From the NCBI GenBank assembly GCA_018857735.1, contig JABMCL010002720.1, forward strand, positions 587,501 to 651,500: DNA of 64,000 bases, read 5' to 3'. The stretch is from Alviniconcha marisindica. Its lineage: Eukaryota; Mollusca; Gastropoda; Provannidae. Below the pieces are notes generated by a model that was not told the DNA's origin, searched no databases, and saw only the letters and a list, made by a program, of their open reading frames with translations. Position 1 is the first letter of the stretch; each line of letters starts with the position of its first letter. Below are positions 48,364 to 57,540 of this stretch, in pieces. Position numbers and translations under genes: made by a program.

Positions 48364-50541
48364 CAGTCATACATATCTGTTGAATTTGCATGTGTCTGCA
48401 CAGAAACCCAGTATACCTAAAAGAAATCAAGGCTATGTAATGAGCTGCTGTTTCTGCATGCAGTTTGGCCAAAGTCAGCAACAGGAAGGTATCAGATGCT
48501 TGAAGGTGGCATTGTTTGTTTGAGACATCCATCAACCCCCTCCTTTGAGTGGCAGACCTGCCCATGGAAAAAAATCAATACACTGGGTCTGTGTATGCAT
48601 GGCTGTCACCTCTCCTACTGTCTTAGTCTTGGAGAGCAAGCAGCCTCTTGCTTGGCACTGCTATTGTAGGATTGCAATAGTCATAGAAAAGTTGAACAAT
48701 TGGCTGAAGACTCTGTAAAGCATTTGGTATATTCTGTGGAAAATAAGTCAACCCAGTTACCAAGAAGGCTAAAAACAACAGAAAACCCAGCAGTGAACAT
48801 GGGTTTCCTCCCTGTTTCAGTCACAGAGTGATGGTGATGCGGATGGAGAAACGTGGATGAGGGTGGAAGGAGGGGGAAGGGAGACGTGACTGACAGAAGA
48901 TTTAAGGGGGGGGGGGGGGGGGGGGGGAGCACAGAGAGAAAGGGGGACAGATAGAGAGAAGCATAATGACAGCTGTTTACACCTTCATGGGACTAAAAGA
49001 AGGGGGAAAAAGGCCATGACATGAAAACCAGGTGTCATGATTGTAGCAGTTTCATGATGCAAAGTTGGTCCACACATGCCTGTAACTTGTAAGCCTGTGT
49101 CTATTTTTCACCACAGCCTGTCAACACCAGTGGCGCAACTAAAGCCACTTGACAGTAAATAAGTGTCATCTAAATCTCTTCACAGAGAGGGAAACTGCCT
49201 CTCTCTGTCTCTACACCCCCCCCCCCCCCCCCCAACTCTCATATGTGGAGCCAGCTTCAGCAGTCTGAGAAGCAGCACTGCCCATTCCTAGTGTATGGAG
49301 TATTATTTCAGTCTTGACCCTTCCTGATGTCTGTCATATGCCAGGGCAGCCAGGGAAATTCCCATGCTGTTCAGTTTCCAACTTCCTGGAGATCTTTTGT
49401 GTGCACAGCCAAAGGTACAACATGGTGGCTGTGGCATGCTTTTCGCTTTTAGTCAAGGGGACTAAACGTTGTCCAGTCTCCAAGGCTTTGACACGTTTTT
49501 CATCCCCATCCAAGGGACTGTGTATATATGCATTCAGTCTTTTTCTATGGCGTACTGGGAGAGGGAGTACATGGCTCCGGCATGGTTTTCATTCAGGGGA
49601 CACTATCCCATCTCCAAGGCAGATTAGGAGACAGCGTACATGGCTCTGGCATGCTTTTCATCCTTATCCTCATGACTGTATGTATACTCAGGCTATTTCC
49701 CAAACAGACCAGAGACAAAATGCATGGCTGCAGCATACTATTTCAAAGGCAGACCAGAGACAAAATGCATGGCTGCAGCATACTATTTCCAAGGCAGACC
49801 AGAGACAAAATGCATGGTTGCAGCATATTTTCATCCTCATCCAAGGGACCATACACAGTCCACTTTCAAGGCAACGCAAAGCCCTGAGCCAGGATCAGAC
49901 CCACAACCCATGCAGTGTGCAGAAAGAGCCAACTGGTGCATACCAGGCTAAGAACCCATCGGTCAGTCGCTTCTCAACAACTGTTGGATGTGCAGCAGAG
50001 TCCGACATGGGGTTTTCATACCAAGGGAGGCAAGAGCGCCTTTTGATGTCTGACGGAGTAACCGGCTTGTCTGCCCCTTGGCTGGGCAGTGCTCCTTTGC
50101 AAACATGAGCACGACAGAAACCAATTCACCAGTTATGCGATTGGACGCAGTGTGACTGATAGATTGGATCAAATGCAGTGTGTTTGTTGATGGTAGTGTC
50201 GTTTGATGCAGAGAGTGGGGTGTTCTTCCCAGGAAACCATATAAGATGTGCTGAGTTGCTGATTTCAGCTTCACCATGCATTTTTAGTGATGTACACATG
50301 GATTAGACTACTGGACAGTACAATTCTGATGCACAAAATATACCAGATGCTGATCCACACACAGATGAGAACTTTTGCACGCGCACACACACACACAAAC
50401 ATACCGCACACACGCACGCACAAACACACACTCCACAACACTTTATTATGGGATGAAAACTCACGTCGGGGTCGTTGAGCCCAACCAGCCCCGACTCGAC
50501 CACTTGTACTATGTCCATCATTTGTCTCCGCTGTGTGGCAG
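48060..50541 (+). other. SNRNP70: SNRNP70 intron (2.5 kb)
   Basis: GTAGGT donor and TGTGTGGCAG acceptor. It contains a CA run (48330-48360), G and C runs (48906-48927, 49216-49233) and the 49.4-49.9 kb minisatellite. A 264-codon open frame at 49314-50108 runs through that repeat and has no family resemblance, so I treat it as noncoding. Confidence 0.88.
49400..49870. repeat. Minisatellite, 45-bp core with longer diverged units
   Basis: The core at 49698-49840 has three near-identical 44-45 bp units (GCAGACCAGAGACAAAATGC then ATGGCTGCAGCATACTATTTCCAAG). Upstream are older relatives sharing ATGGCTCTGGCATGCTTTTC and CATCTCCAAGG. Confidence 0.88.
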
Positions 50542-50771
50542 CTTTGAGGAGCAGAACAGCCTGGGGGGAGGGGCTGGAGCCGGGGCTCGAGCTGGTCGTG
50601 ACCGGTCACGCAGCCGAGAAAGGAGGCGCCGCACTCGTTCCCACAGTGCCGAGCGTGCTGTCGTCCGTGACCGTGGTGGAAGAGATCGAGGGGAGCGTGA
50701 GCGACGCCGCAGCCGCAGCAAGGAGCGTGAGCGCCGTCGCAGTCGTGACCGAGAAGAGCGTGGACCTGAAG
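50542..50771 (+). CDS. SNRNP70: SNRNP70 (U1-70K) exon, first half of the Arg-rich region
   Basis: The exon encodes residues 114-190: a short linker (FEEQNSLGGGAGAGARAG), then an Arg-rich stretch of RS, RD and RE dipeptides (RDRSRSRERRRRTRSHSAER, later RSRSKERERRRSRDREERGP). This low-complexity basic/acidic domain mediates contacts with SR proteins and aggregation in U1-70K (known family). It enters in phase 2 (GG|C) and leaves in phase 1. The donor is GAAG|GTGAGAG. Its last 21 bases (50751-50771) are the first half-unit of the 40-bp repeat that fills the following intron. Reading past this donor gives an in-frame TAG at 50789-50791, before the second donor at 50812. Confidence 0.96.
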
Positions 50772-52755
50772 GTGAGAGAGGCAGATGTTAGAGAAGAGCG
50801 TGGACCTGAAGGTGAGAGAGGCAGATGTTAGAGAAGAGCGTGGACCTGAAGGTGAGAGAGGCAGATGTTAGAGAATAGCGTGGACCTGAAGGTGAGAGGG
50901 GCAGATGTTAGAGAAGAGCGTGGACCTGAAGGTGAGAGAGGCAGATGTTAGAGAAGAGCGTGGACCTGAAGGTGAGAGAGGCAGATGTTATAGAAGAGCG
51001 TGGACCTGAAGGTGAGAGGGGCAGATGTTAGAGAATAGCGTGGACCTGAAGGTGAGAGGGGCAGATGTTAGAGAAGAGTGTGGACCTGAAGGTGAGAGAG
51101 GCAGATGTTATGGAAGAGCGTGGACCTGAAGGTGAGAGGGGCAGATGTTATAGAAGAGCGTCGACCTGAAGGTGAGAGAGGCAGATGTTATAGAAGAGCG
51201 TGGACCCGAAGGTGAGAGGGGCAGATGTTAGAGAATAGCGTGGACCTGAAGGTGAGAGAGGCAGATGTTAGAGAATAGCGTGGACCTGAAGGTGAGAGGG
51301 GCAGAGCGTGGACCTGAAGGTAAGTCAATAAGTTGGTGTTTTACGCCCAGTCAACCGGTACGGACCTAAAGGTGAGAGGGACAGATGTTAGAGAAGAGCG
51401 TCGACCTGAAGGTGAGAGAGGCAGATGTTAGAGAAGAGCGTGGACCTGAAGGTGAGAGGGACAGATGTTAGAGAATAGCGTGGACCTGAAGGTGAGAGGG
51501 GCAGAGCGTGGACCTGAAGGTAAGTGAGTAAGTTGGTGTTTTACGCCCAGTCAACCGGTACGGACCTAAAGGTGAGAGGGACAGATGTTAGAGAAGAGCG
51601 TCGACCTGAAGGTGAGAGAGGCAGATGTTAGAGAAGAGCGTGGACCTGAAGGTGAGAGGGGCAGATGTTAGAGAAGAGCGTCGGGCCTGAAGGTGAGAGG
51701 GGCAGATGTTGGAGAAGAGCGTCGACCTGAAGGTGAGAGAAGCAGATGTTAGAGAAGAGCGTGGACCTGAAGGTGAGAGGGGCAGATGTTAGAGAAGAGC
51801 GTGGACCTGAAGGTGAGAGAGGCAGATGTTAGAGAAGAGCGTGGACCTGAAGGTGAGAGGGGCAGAGCGTGGACCTGAAGGTAAGTGAGTAAGTTGGTGT
51901 TTTACGCCCAGTCAACCGGTATGGACCTAAAGGTGAGAGGGGCAGATGTTAGAGAAGAGCGTCGACCTGAAGGTGAGAGAGGCAGATGTTAGAGAAGAGC
52001 GTGGACCTGAAGGTGAGAGAGGCAGATGTTAGAGAAGAGCGTGGACCTGAAGGTGAGAGAGGCAGATGTTAGAGAAGAGCGTCGACCTGAAGGTGAGAGA
52101 GGCAGATGTTAGAGAATAGCGTGGACCTGAAGGTGAGAGGGGCAGATGTTAGAGAAGAGCGTCGACCTGAAGGTGAGAGAGGCAGATGTTAGGGAAGAGC
52201 GTGGACCTGAAGGTGAGAGGGGCAGATGTTAGAGAATAGCGTCGACCTGAAGGTGAGAGAGGCAGATGTTAGAGAATAGCGTGGACCTGAAGGTGAGAGG
52301 GGCAGATGTTAGAGAATAGCGTCGACCTGAAGGTGAGAGAGGCAGATGTTAGAGAATAGCGTGGACCTGAAGGTGAGAGGGGCAGATGTTATAGAAGAGC
52401 GTGGACCCGAAGGTGAGAGAGACAGATGTTAGAGAATAGCGTGGACCTGAAGGTGAGAGGGGCAGATGTTAGAGAATAGCGTGGACCTGAAGGTGAGAGG
52501 GCCAGAGCGTGGACCTGAAGGTAAGTAAATAAGTTGGTGTTTTACGCCCAGTCAACCGGTACGGACCTAAAGGTGAGAGGGGCAGATGTTAGAGAAGAGC
52601 ATGGACCTGAAGGTGAGAGAGGCAGATGTTATAGAAGAGCGTCGACCTGAAGGTGAGAGGGACAGATGTTAGAGAATAGCGTGGACCTGAAGGTGAGAGG
52701 GACAGATGTTAGAGAATAGCGTGGACCTGAAGGTGAGAGGGGCAGATGTTAGTAA
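50751..52755 (+). repeat. Minisatellite seeded on exon end and 5' splice site, 40-bp unit, about 50 copies
   Basis: The unit is GAGAAGAGCGTGGACCTGAA|GGTGAGAGAGGCAGATGTTA (20 + 20 bases), so each copy repeats the last 20 or so bases of the exon plus the first 20 of the intron. Each retains AAG|GTGAGAG. Variants differ mainly at AGAG/AGGG, GAAGAG/GAATAG and GTGG/GTCG. Four units (starting near 51301, 51501, 51862 and 52502) are 80-bp higher-order units that contain a second donor AAG|GTAAGT plus a SINE-tail-like insert and AAAG|GTGAGAG. The 40-bp phase is kept through them. The array ends at 52755 in unrelated sequence. Confidence 0.97.
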
Positions 52756-53384
52756 TTTGGGTTGATTTCAGCTGGGCAAAGCTGTCTAAAAACTAAAGGT
52801 CACAAAAGTGACAGTGGACCCTGAAGGCCACAGTTTGGAGACAGACATGTCAGAAAAACACAGGACGTTGACATTTCTTTGGTCAGAAAGCATTGCTCTC
52901 ACATTGCATCACATTTCTCTTGTACTATCATAACAAATATATAAAATGTCTAGCATTTGAACAATGGACATACATTAATCAGTGATTAAAGTCTTAGAAT
53001 TTTTGATACTTCACAGTCAAAAGTAAGAACGTCGGGGTGCCCAAAAAGGACCCCCCCCCCCCCCCCCACCTTTGACCCACACATGGTTGCTGGCACTCGA
53101 CTTCCAGTGCAGCCCAGTAGTAGAAATAGGGTTTTCAGAAGATCAGTGACGGGATATGACAGCTTTCTTGCAGCTGATGTACCTTGTAAAGGGTCAACAC
53201 AAACTTGTGGCAAAGGATCTTACGTTATTTCGGTATCCATTCCACCTGTGTGTTACCACAGTAGCACGTAAAAGATCCTGGCCATTCTGCAGGTGGCGGG
53301 TTACAACTAAACGCACATGCATCCTAGGTATGTGGCTTCCAATAAAGCGAGCTCTAACGTGACCCCTGCCTCTTTGTTTTTCAG
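50772..53384 (+). other. SNRNP70: SNRNP70 last intron (2.6 kb)
   Basis: The donor is GTGAGAG. The acceptor is a strong pyrimidine tract, CTCTTTGTTTTTCAG. Three quarters of the intron is the 40-bp array. The remaining 52756-53384 has a C run (53051-53068) and no visible exon. Confidence 0.92.
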
Positions 53385-53794
53385 AAGAGGAGGAGGCATC
53401 TCGCAGAGACAAGAAGCGAAGCCGACGCTCCCGATCCCGTGACCGTAAGCGCAGCCGATCCCGTGACCGCAAACGCAGCCGACGAAGCCGATCTCGTGAC
53501 CGCAGCCGCCGATCCCGTGACCGCCGCATCAAGGAGGAATCGGACGTCACCCTGGAGCCCCCGTTTGGGGATGGAGGCTTGGGTGCTGGCAGTGGAGGCT
53601 ACGACAGCTACAGCAATGATGGAGGCAACTTCCCCGGCGCCAACGGAGATGGGAACTACATGCACGATTTTGACAACGTGCAGGTGAAACAGGAGCCTTC
53701 AGATGCAGGCTACCCGGCCCAGATGCCCATGTCTGGCGCTCTGCAGCCACCGCCACCACCCCCGCCGGAGGATGGGGAGGATGGCAATCAGTGA
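53385..53794 (+). CDS. SNRNP70: SNRNP70 (U1-70K) terminal coding exon
   Basis: The joined codon G|AA gives Glu and starts EEEEASRRDKKRSRRSRSRD. Reiterated RSRDRKRS units follow, then a non-repetitive tail (VTLEPPFGDGG, GGYDSYSND, NYMHDFDNVQVKQEPSDAGY), a run of seven prolines and an acidic end EDGEDGNQ with a TGA at 53792-53794. The VKQEP motif resembles the IKxEP motif in the insect U1-70K C-terminus, and such a site is a potential SUMOylation consensus (inference). In-window protein is 326 residues; with about 100 missing N-terminal residues the total is close to the usual 430-440. Codon use in the repeats is varied (CGA, CGT, CGC, AGC, TCC), so the protein repeat is under selection and not a recent DNA expansion. 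Confidence 0.97.
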
Positions 53795-54063
53795 AGGCTG
53801 CAGTCCGCGCTGCAGAACAGTATGGACTGTTGTGGACAGTAGAGGGCTTTGTTGGGGGGGGGGGGGGGGGAAACGAGTGTCACTGGGGTTTCAGAATTAC
53901 TGACACCAATCAAAGGGGTGGGGGGGGGGGGGGGGGGGGGGGGGGTAAACAGAAAGAGATGGTGTACACTGTGGTTCAGATTGTACTACCGGGATGAGAA
54001 GACGGGGGGGGGGTGTAGAACTGTCCTGGTTTGAAATGACCGCCTGTAGTGAGGGGAGTCTCT

Positions 54064-54092
54064 TGTGTGGCAGTGAGGAGGGATGCCACACA
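54064..54092 (+). promoter_or_regulatory. Perfect 9-bp hairpin in 3' UTR
   Basis: TGTGTGGCA (54064-54072) pairs with TGCCACACA (54084-54092) around an 11-base purine-rich loop. Role unknown. Confidence 0.5.
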
Positions 54093-54434
54093 GAATGTAC
54101 AATTACAATTCAGAATTTATAGGGGCAGAATCTAGCATTGTGACTACAATAGATATTTTCTGCAGATAGCGTCAAAATTTGCCCTACTTGATAAGGGGGT
54201 TGCGGTGCTAGGAAGTTTATCTTGAAGTTGGCAGTTTACAGGAGACTGTTAGTTACCGAGTTTCCAGGAAACGGCAGTGACTAGCGTTACTCAACCTTTT
54301 TTTCTGGCATTTTGTTGGGGAGGGCCATTTCTACATCAGCGTTTTAATGTGTTCACATATGGCTCGCATGTTTTGAAGATTTTTGTGTGTCGAACCTTCC
54401 ACCGGCTGTTGAACAAGATGAAACATTTGGACAG

Positions 54435-54440
54435 AATAAA
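54435..54440 (+). terminator. Possible proximal poly(A) signal AATAAA
   Basis: A canonical hexamer 640 bases after the stop, followed by moderately GT-rich sequence. It could give a short-UTR isoform. Confidence 0.35.
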
Positions 54441-55743
54441 TGCTCAGGTGCTGAGTATGCCTACAAGAAGAGAGGGAGCAAGATGAGAGCAGTTTGCAAT
54501 CTCTAGCTCTGTACAGTATGGCATGCAGAGTAGTAAACTGGGACATGCTTTGGATGCAGCTTACTCACTGATGCTGGTGTAGATGCGGCATGGTAATTGT
54601 GGCGGATTTTTAACTGAAAAAATATTGGTGTCAAACTGTCTTTGGAGCTTCAAATGGTAGGAGGTGCATGTGGCAGGAAAAGGAAATGTACGTAAGTATA
54701 AGGGACGGTAATGTATATCCACTTCCATTTTTAGCCACTTAGATTTTAAGCATTGTTGTCATACCTAGAAACTGCCATGGAGTGTTCTTGTGTTAAATGG
54801 AGATTGACAGAAAACAATTGTCTTGCCAAACTGGCAGGTGTCCACTGTCTGGGTAGAAATGGTAAAATGTTGTGTAATGTACATTTCGTATCTGGTAAGT
54901 ATAGTTTGGTAAGTATCAGGATGTCCTCTAGTTCCCTTGTACTTTGCCCCTTTCACTAACAATTTCCATTCAGCTAGAACTACATGTACAATTTAGATTT
55001 TTACTGTGCAAAATTTGTCACTTGTCACTGGGATAGCAAATGCACCAAGAACTCAAAACAGCCATACTTTTCCTGACGTGGGCTTTGCAGTAGTACAGTT
55101 CTATTCTGCTTCACATTTGTAGCTTGAGGTGTTATTGTAACTGTTTATTGTAAGTTTTGCTGTTCATTTTTAAGTCGGCAAACGATCCATATTCTGTTGA
55201 TTTGACATTTAACCATGGTTTTAACCATGGTAAGTGTGTTTTTGATGCCTTGTGCAGTAGCTGCATGGAGTTTGGCACAGGAAGTGAATTTCATCCATGT
55301 AGCTGTGTTGGTGGAAATCCACTGAATGGGACTTTGCCATTTCCTGTCTCACTGACAGCAAGTTTGGATGTGAGCAACATTCAGTTTTGGGTTTAAAGCT
55401 ACAAAGTCTGAACCGTTTTTTGGTCACTTATACTTGATCCACCAGCTTTTTGCACAGCCATGAGCCTCACACCCAGTAGCACGGCTATACATGCTGCACT
55501 CCATTTCACCCCTTTGCTTTGAACCCACTGGAGTTTGGGTTTCTTCACAATACAAGGAAAGTATGCGTCCATCACCTTACACAAAATGGCCCACAAAGAT
55601 GTAGCATGCGAGTGTAGTAATTACCAGTGTTTGGGGCCAGCCAGCTCTTTGGCATCAGAAACGTTAACACTGCAATTGTGGGGACCTGTAAGTGTAAAAG
55701 TCAAACTTTGCAAGGTGGTATTACCCGCTGAGCTTTGCTCGTT

Positions 55744-55794
55744 GTCAAGGTCATACCAGCACCAGTTTGGAACAGTCAAACTGATGACCTTGAC
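55744..55794. promoter_or_regulatory. 11-bp inverted repeat with TCAAGGTCA arms
   Basis: GTCAAGGTCAT (55744-55754) and ATGACCTTGAC (55784-55794) are perfect reverse complements. Both contain the TCAAGGTCA nuclear-receptor monomer half-site, and a third AAGGTCA follows at about 55803. It could be a UTR hairpin or a binding site, or coincidence. Confidence 0.4.
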
Positions 55795-56283
55795 CTTGTT
55801 GCAAGGTCACAGGTGTCGCACATAAACTGCCGTCTTGATTTGTGTTTAGTGTATTCTTGTCCCATATAGTTTAATGTATTTTTGTCCCATCTAGCTCACA
55901 CATGTTGTATGTTGTATGATTGCAACATTAAAAAGATGGTGAGTATCTAAAAGGGAGATAATTATTATCAGGTTTTGAAGTTAGATACAAGTGCTGTTCT
56001 AGTTCCCTCATAGTAGCATTTGCAGTTCTAGATCTCTCATGGTAGAATCCGTCATAAAACAGGTACTTCATTAGCTGCGTTAGTAGTGTTTTGCCGATGA
56101 TGAGTAACGATTTAGGTTTTTGAGTATTATAAAACCCTGCAGACTTCATTTCTTGTGGAATTGGGGTAACTCTCGTTCACTCACTTGCAGTAATATTTCA
56201 GGCTCATGGCTGATCACTTTTCTGTTCTAGGGTTACTGATCTGTGTGTGTTGTATTGTGTTCATTCTCTGTGCCCTTGGTGTG

Positions 56284-56289
56284 AATAAA
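56284..56289 (+). terminator. SNRNP70: Probable SNRNP70 poly(A) signal AATAAA
   Basis: AATAAA within GTGAATAAAGCTGG, followed within 30-50 bases by a TTTTTTTGTGTAAGTTGGG stretch suitable as a downstream GU/U-rich element. Repeat-rich sequence resumes shortly afterwards. Confidence 0.6.
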
Positions 56290-56486
56290 GCTGGATAACA
56301 AACTAGACCATTGGGCTTTTTTTGTGTAAGTTGGGCTCTTAATTATAAATGATTGGTGAAGAATGAATATGTTATTTATACATGTGCGCTCTCTCTCTCT
56401 CCCTCTCCCTCTCCCACACACACACCACACTATGGTATCCAAACGAGCTCAGGAGCTGTGTGAAAGTCGAGGTGGACGTCCTGGGC

Positions 56487-56535
56487 TGCCGTCCGTAATA
56501 AACCTACGGTTTCTGTGGACACTTTAACAACTATC
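56487..56535 (+). repeat. SINE 3' tail fragment
   Basis: CCGTAATAAACCTACGGTTT then CTGTGGACACTTTAAC matches the SINE terminus at 5620-5665 with several changes. Confidence 0.6.
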
Positions 56536-56739
56536 CAAACGTGACGACGGGGTATCGGCAGCACCCAGCAGTAAGACGACTCCAGAAGGCTGCGCCTTAT
56601 TAGCCCTAAGTGCCTGCCGATGGCACTAGCGGGGGAGTGTTGGGTGAAATGACATTTTCTGCCTGATCAGCTGTCGGGCGGCTGGCGTGGGGTCTGGCAT
56701 TGATTCCTCCCCAACCCTGTTGCCACGCTGTCCGCCACC

Positions 56740-57060
56740 CCGTCAGTCCTGCCCGCTGCAGCGACACTCTCGATACTCCGACATCGTATATATAACATGC
56801 CCCCTCTTATCTTTCTGAGCTACTGCACCTTTACAGTCCCGCCCGCTCTCTCCGCTCTTCGTCTGCAGACACACACGCATGCTCGAACTCCAACGCTTCA
56901 ACCGTAAAACCCATGGCTTTTGCACTTTCCGCACTTCATCACACTTCGATCCACATATCTAGAACAGTCTTCCCATAGACACCAGGCCACTCTCTCTTCC
57001 TTCAAAAGCAAACTCAAGACATTTCTCTTCTCCGAGTATTTCAGTTGAGCAACACTGTTC
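56740..57060 (+). mobile_element. Degenerate LINE 3' end (L2/CR1-like), plus strand
   Basis: It aligns with 28430-28690 through TCTTCGTCTGCAGACACACA, AAACCCATGGCTTTTGCAC and TCAAAAGCAAACTCAAGACA followed by TTTCTCTTCTCCGAGTATTTC. In protein terms the end is SSFKSKLKTFLFSEYF. Multiple frame breaks are present. Confidence 0.72.
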
Positions 57061-57164
57061 TTTAACCCTATCAGTCTGGACAGTGTGTGTGCGTGCGTGC
57101 GTGTGTATGTATGTGTGTGTGCGTGCATGTGTGTGTGTATATATATAATAATGACCGTAGAGAA

Positions 57165-57540
57165 AACGGGGTACTGATATTAGTTGGGGCGGAAGTACTG
57201 TAAGAAGAGGATTGTTTTCAGTTTGGTTTTAAACGATGATACGGTTGAGCGGTGTTTAAGGTCTTGTGGGGGTGATTTCCAAATTGGTCCAAACGGTAAG
57301 AGAAAAATGCAAAAGCCATAAGTCTTGCGTTTGTGTGTTGGATTTATAGCATGCGCCGTGTGTCGGAAGAAGAGCGTAATGTACGAGATGACGTGTAGAC
57401 ATGTAATAGTTCAGAGAGGTAAGCAGGACCAGAACCGTTGACAGCACTGAGCGGTGTAGTGCAGTGTATAAGATGCAGAGAACGGTACCCACTACCGATC
57501 CCCGAGGTACTGCCACCTGGACATGAAGCTTCCACAGAAA
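57165..57540 (-). mobile_element. LINE 3' end (L2/CR1-like), minus strand
   Basis: On the minus strand it encodes NGSGPAYLSELLHVYTSSRT then LRSSSDTRRML, as at 28430. It continues through the same 3' sequence down to ACTAATATCAGTACCCCGTT. It faces the plus-strand copy at 56740-57060, giving a tail-to-tail pair. Frameshifted and 5'-truncated. Confidence 0.82.

Larger units (their letters stand above)
53795..56310 (+). other. SNRNP70: Probable SNRNP70 3' UTR
   Basis: From the stop codon to the poly(A) signal at 56284 the sequence is unusually free of CT/GT microsatellites and transposon fragments compared with the rest of the window, which fits a transcribed UTR. It begins with three G runs (53854-53870, 53919-53945, 54003-54012). 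An alternative shorter end could use AATAAA at 54435. The extent is inferred from sequence character only. Confidence 0.6.

Noticed and set aside
49314..50108. 264-codon plus-strand open frame
   Set aside because: It lies inside a SNRNP70 intron, runs through the 45-bp minisatellite and has no recognisable domain.
50751..52755. CRISPR array or bacterial direct repeat
   Set aside because: There are no unique spacers; units are contiguous 40-bp copies in an intron of a eukaryotic gene.
50751..52755. Recursive (ratchet) splicing sites, because AG|GTGAG juxtaposes acceptor and donor
   Set aside because: The units are purine-rich and lack the polypyrimidine tract needed for an acceptor.
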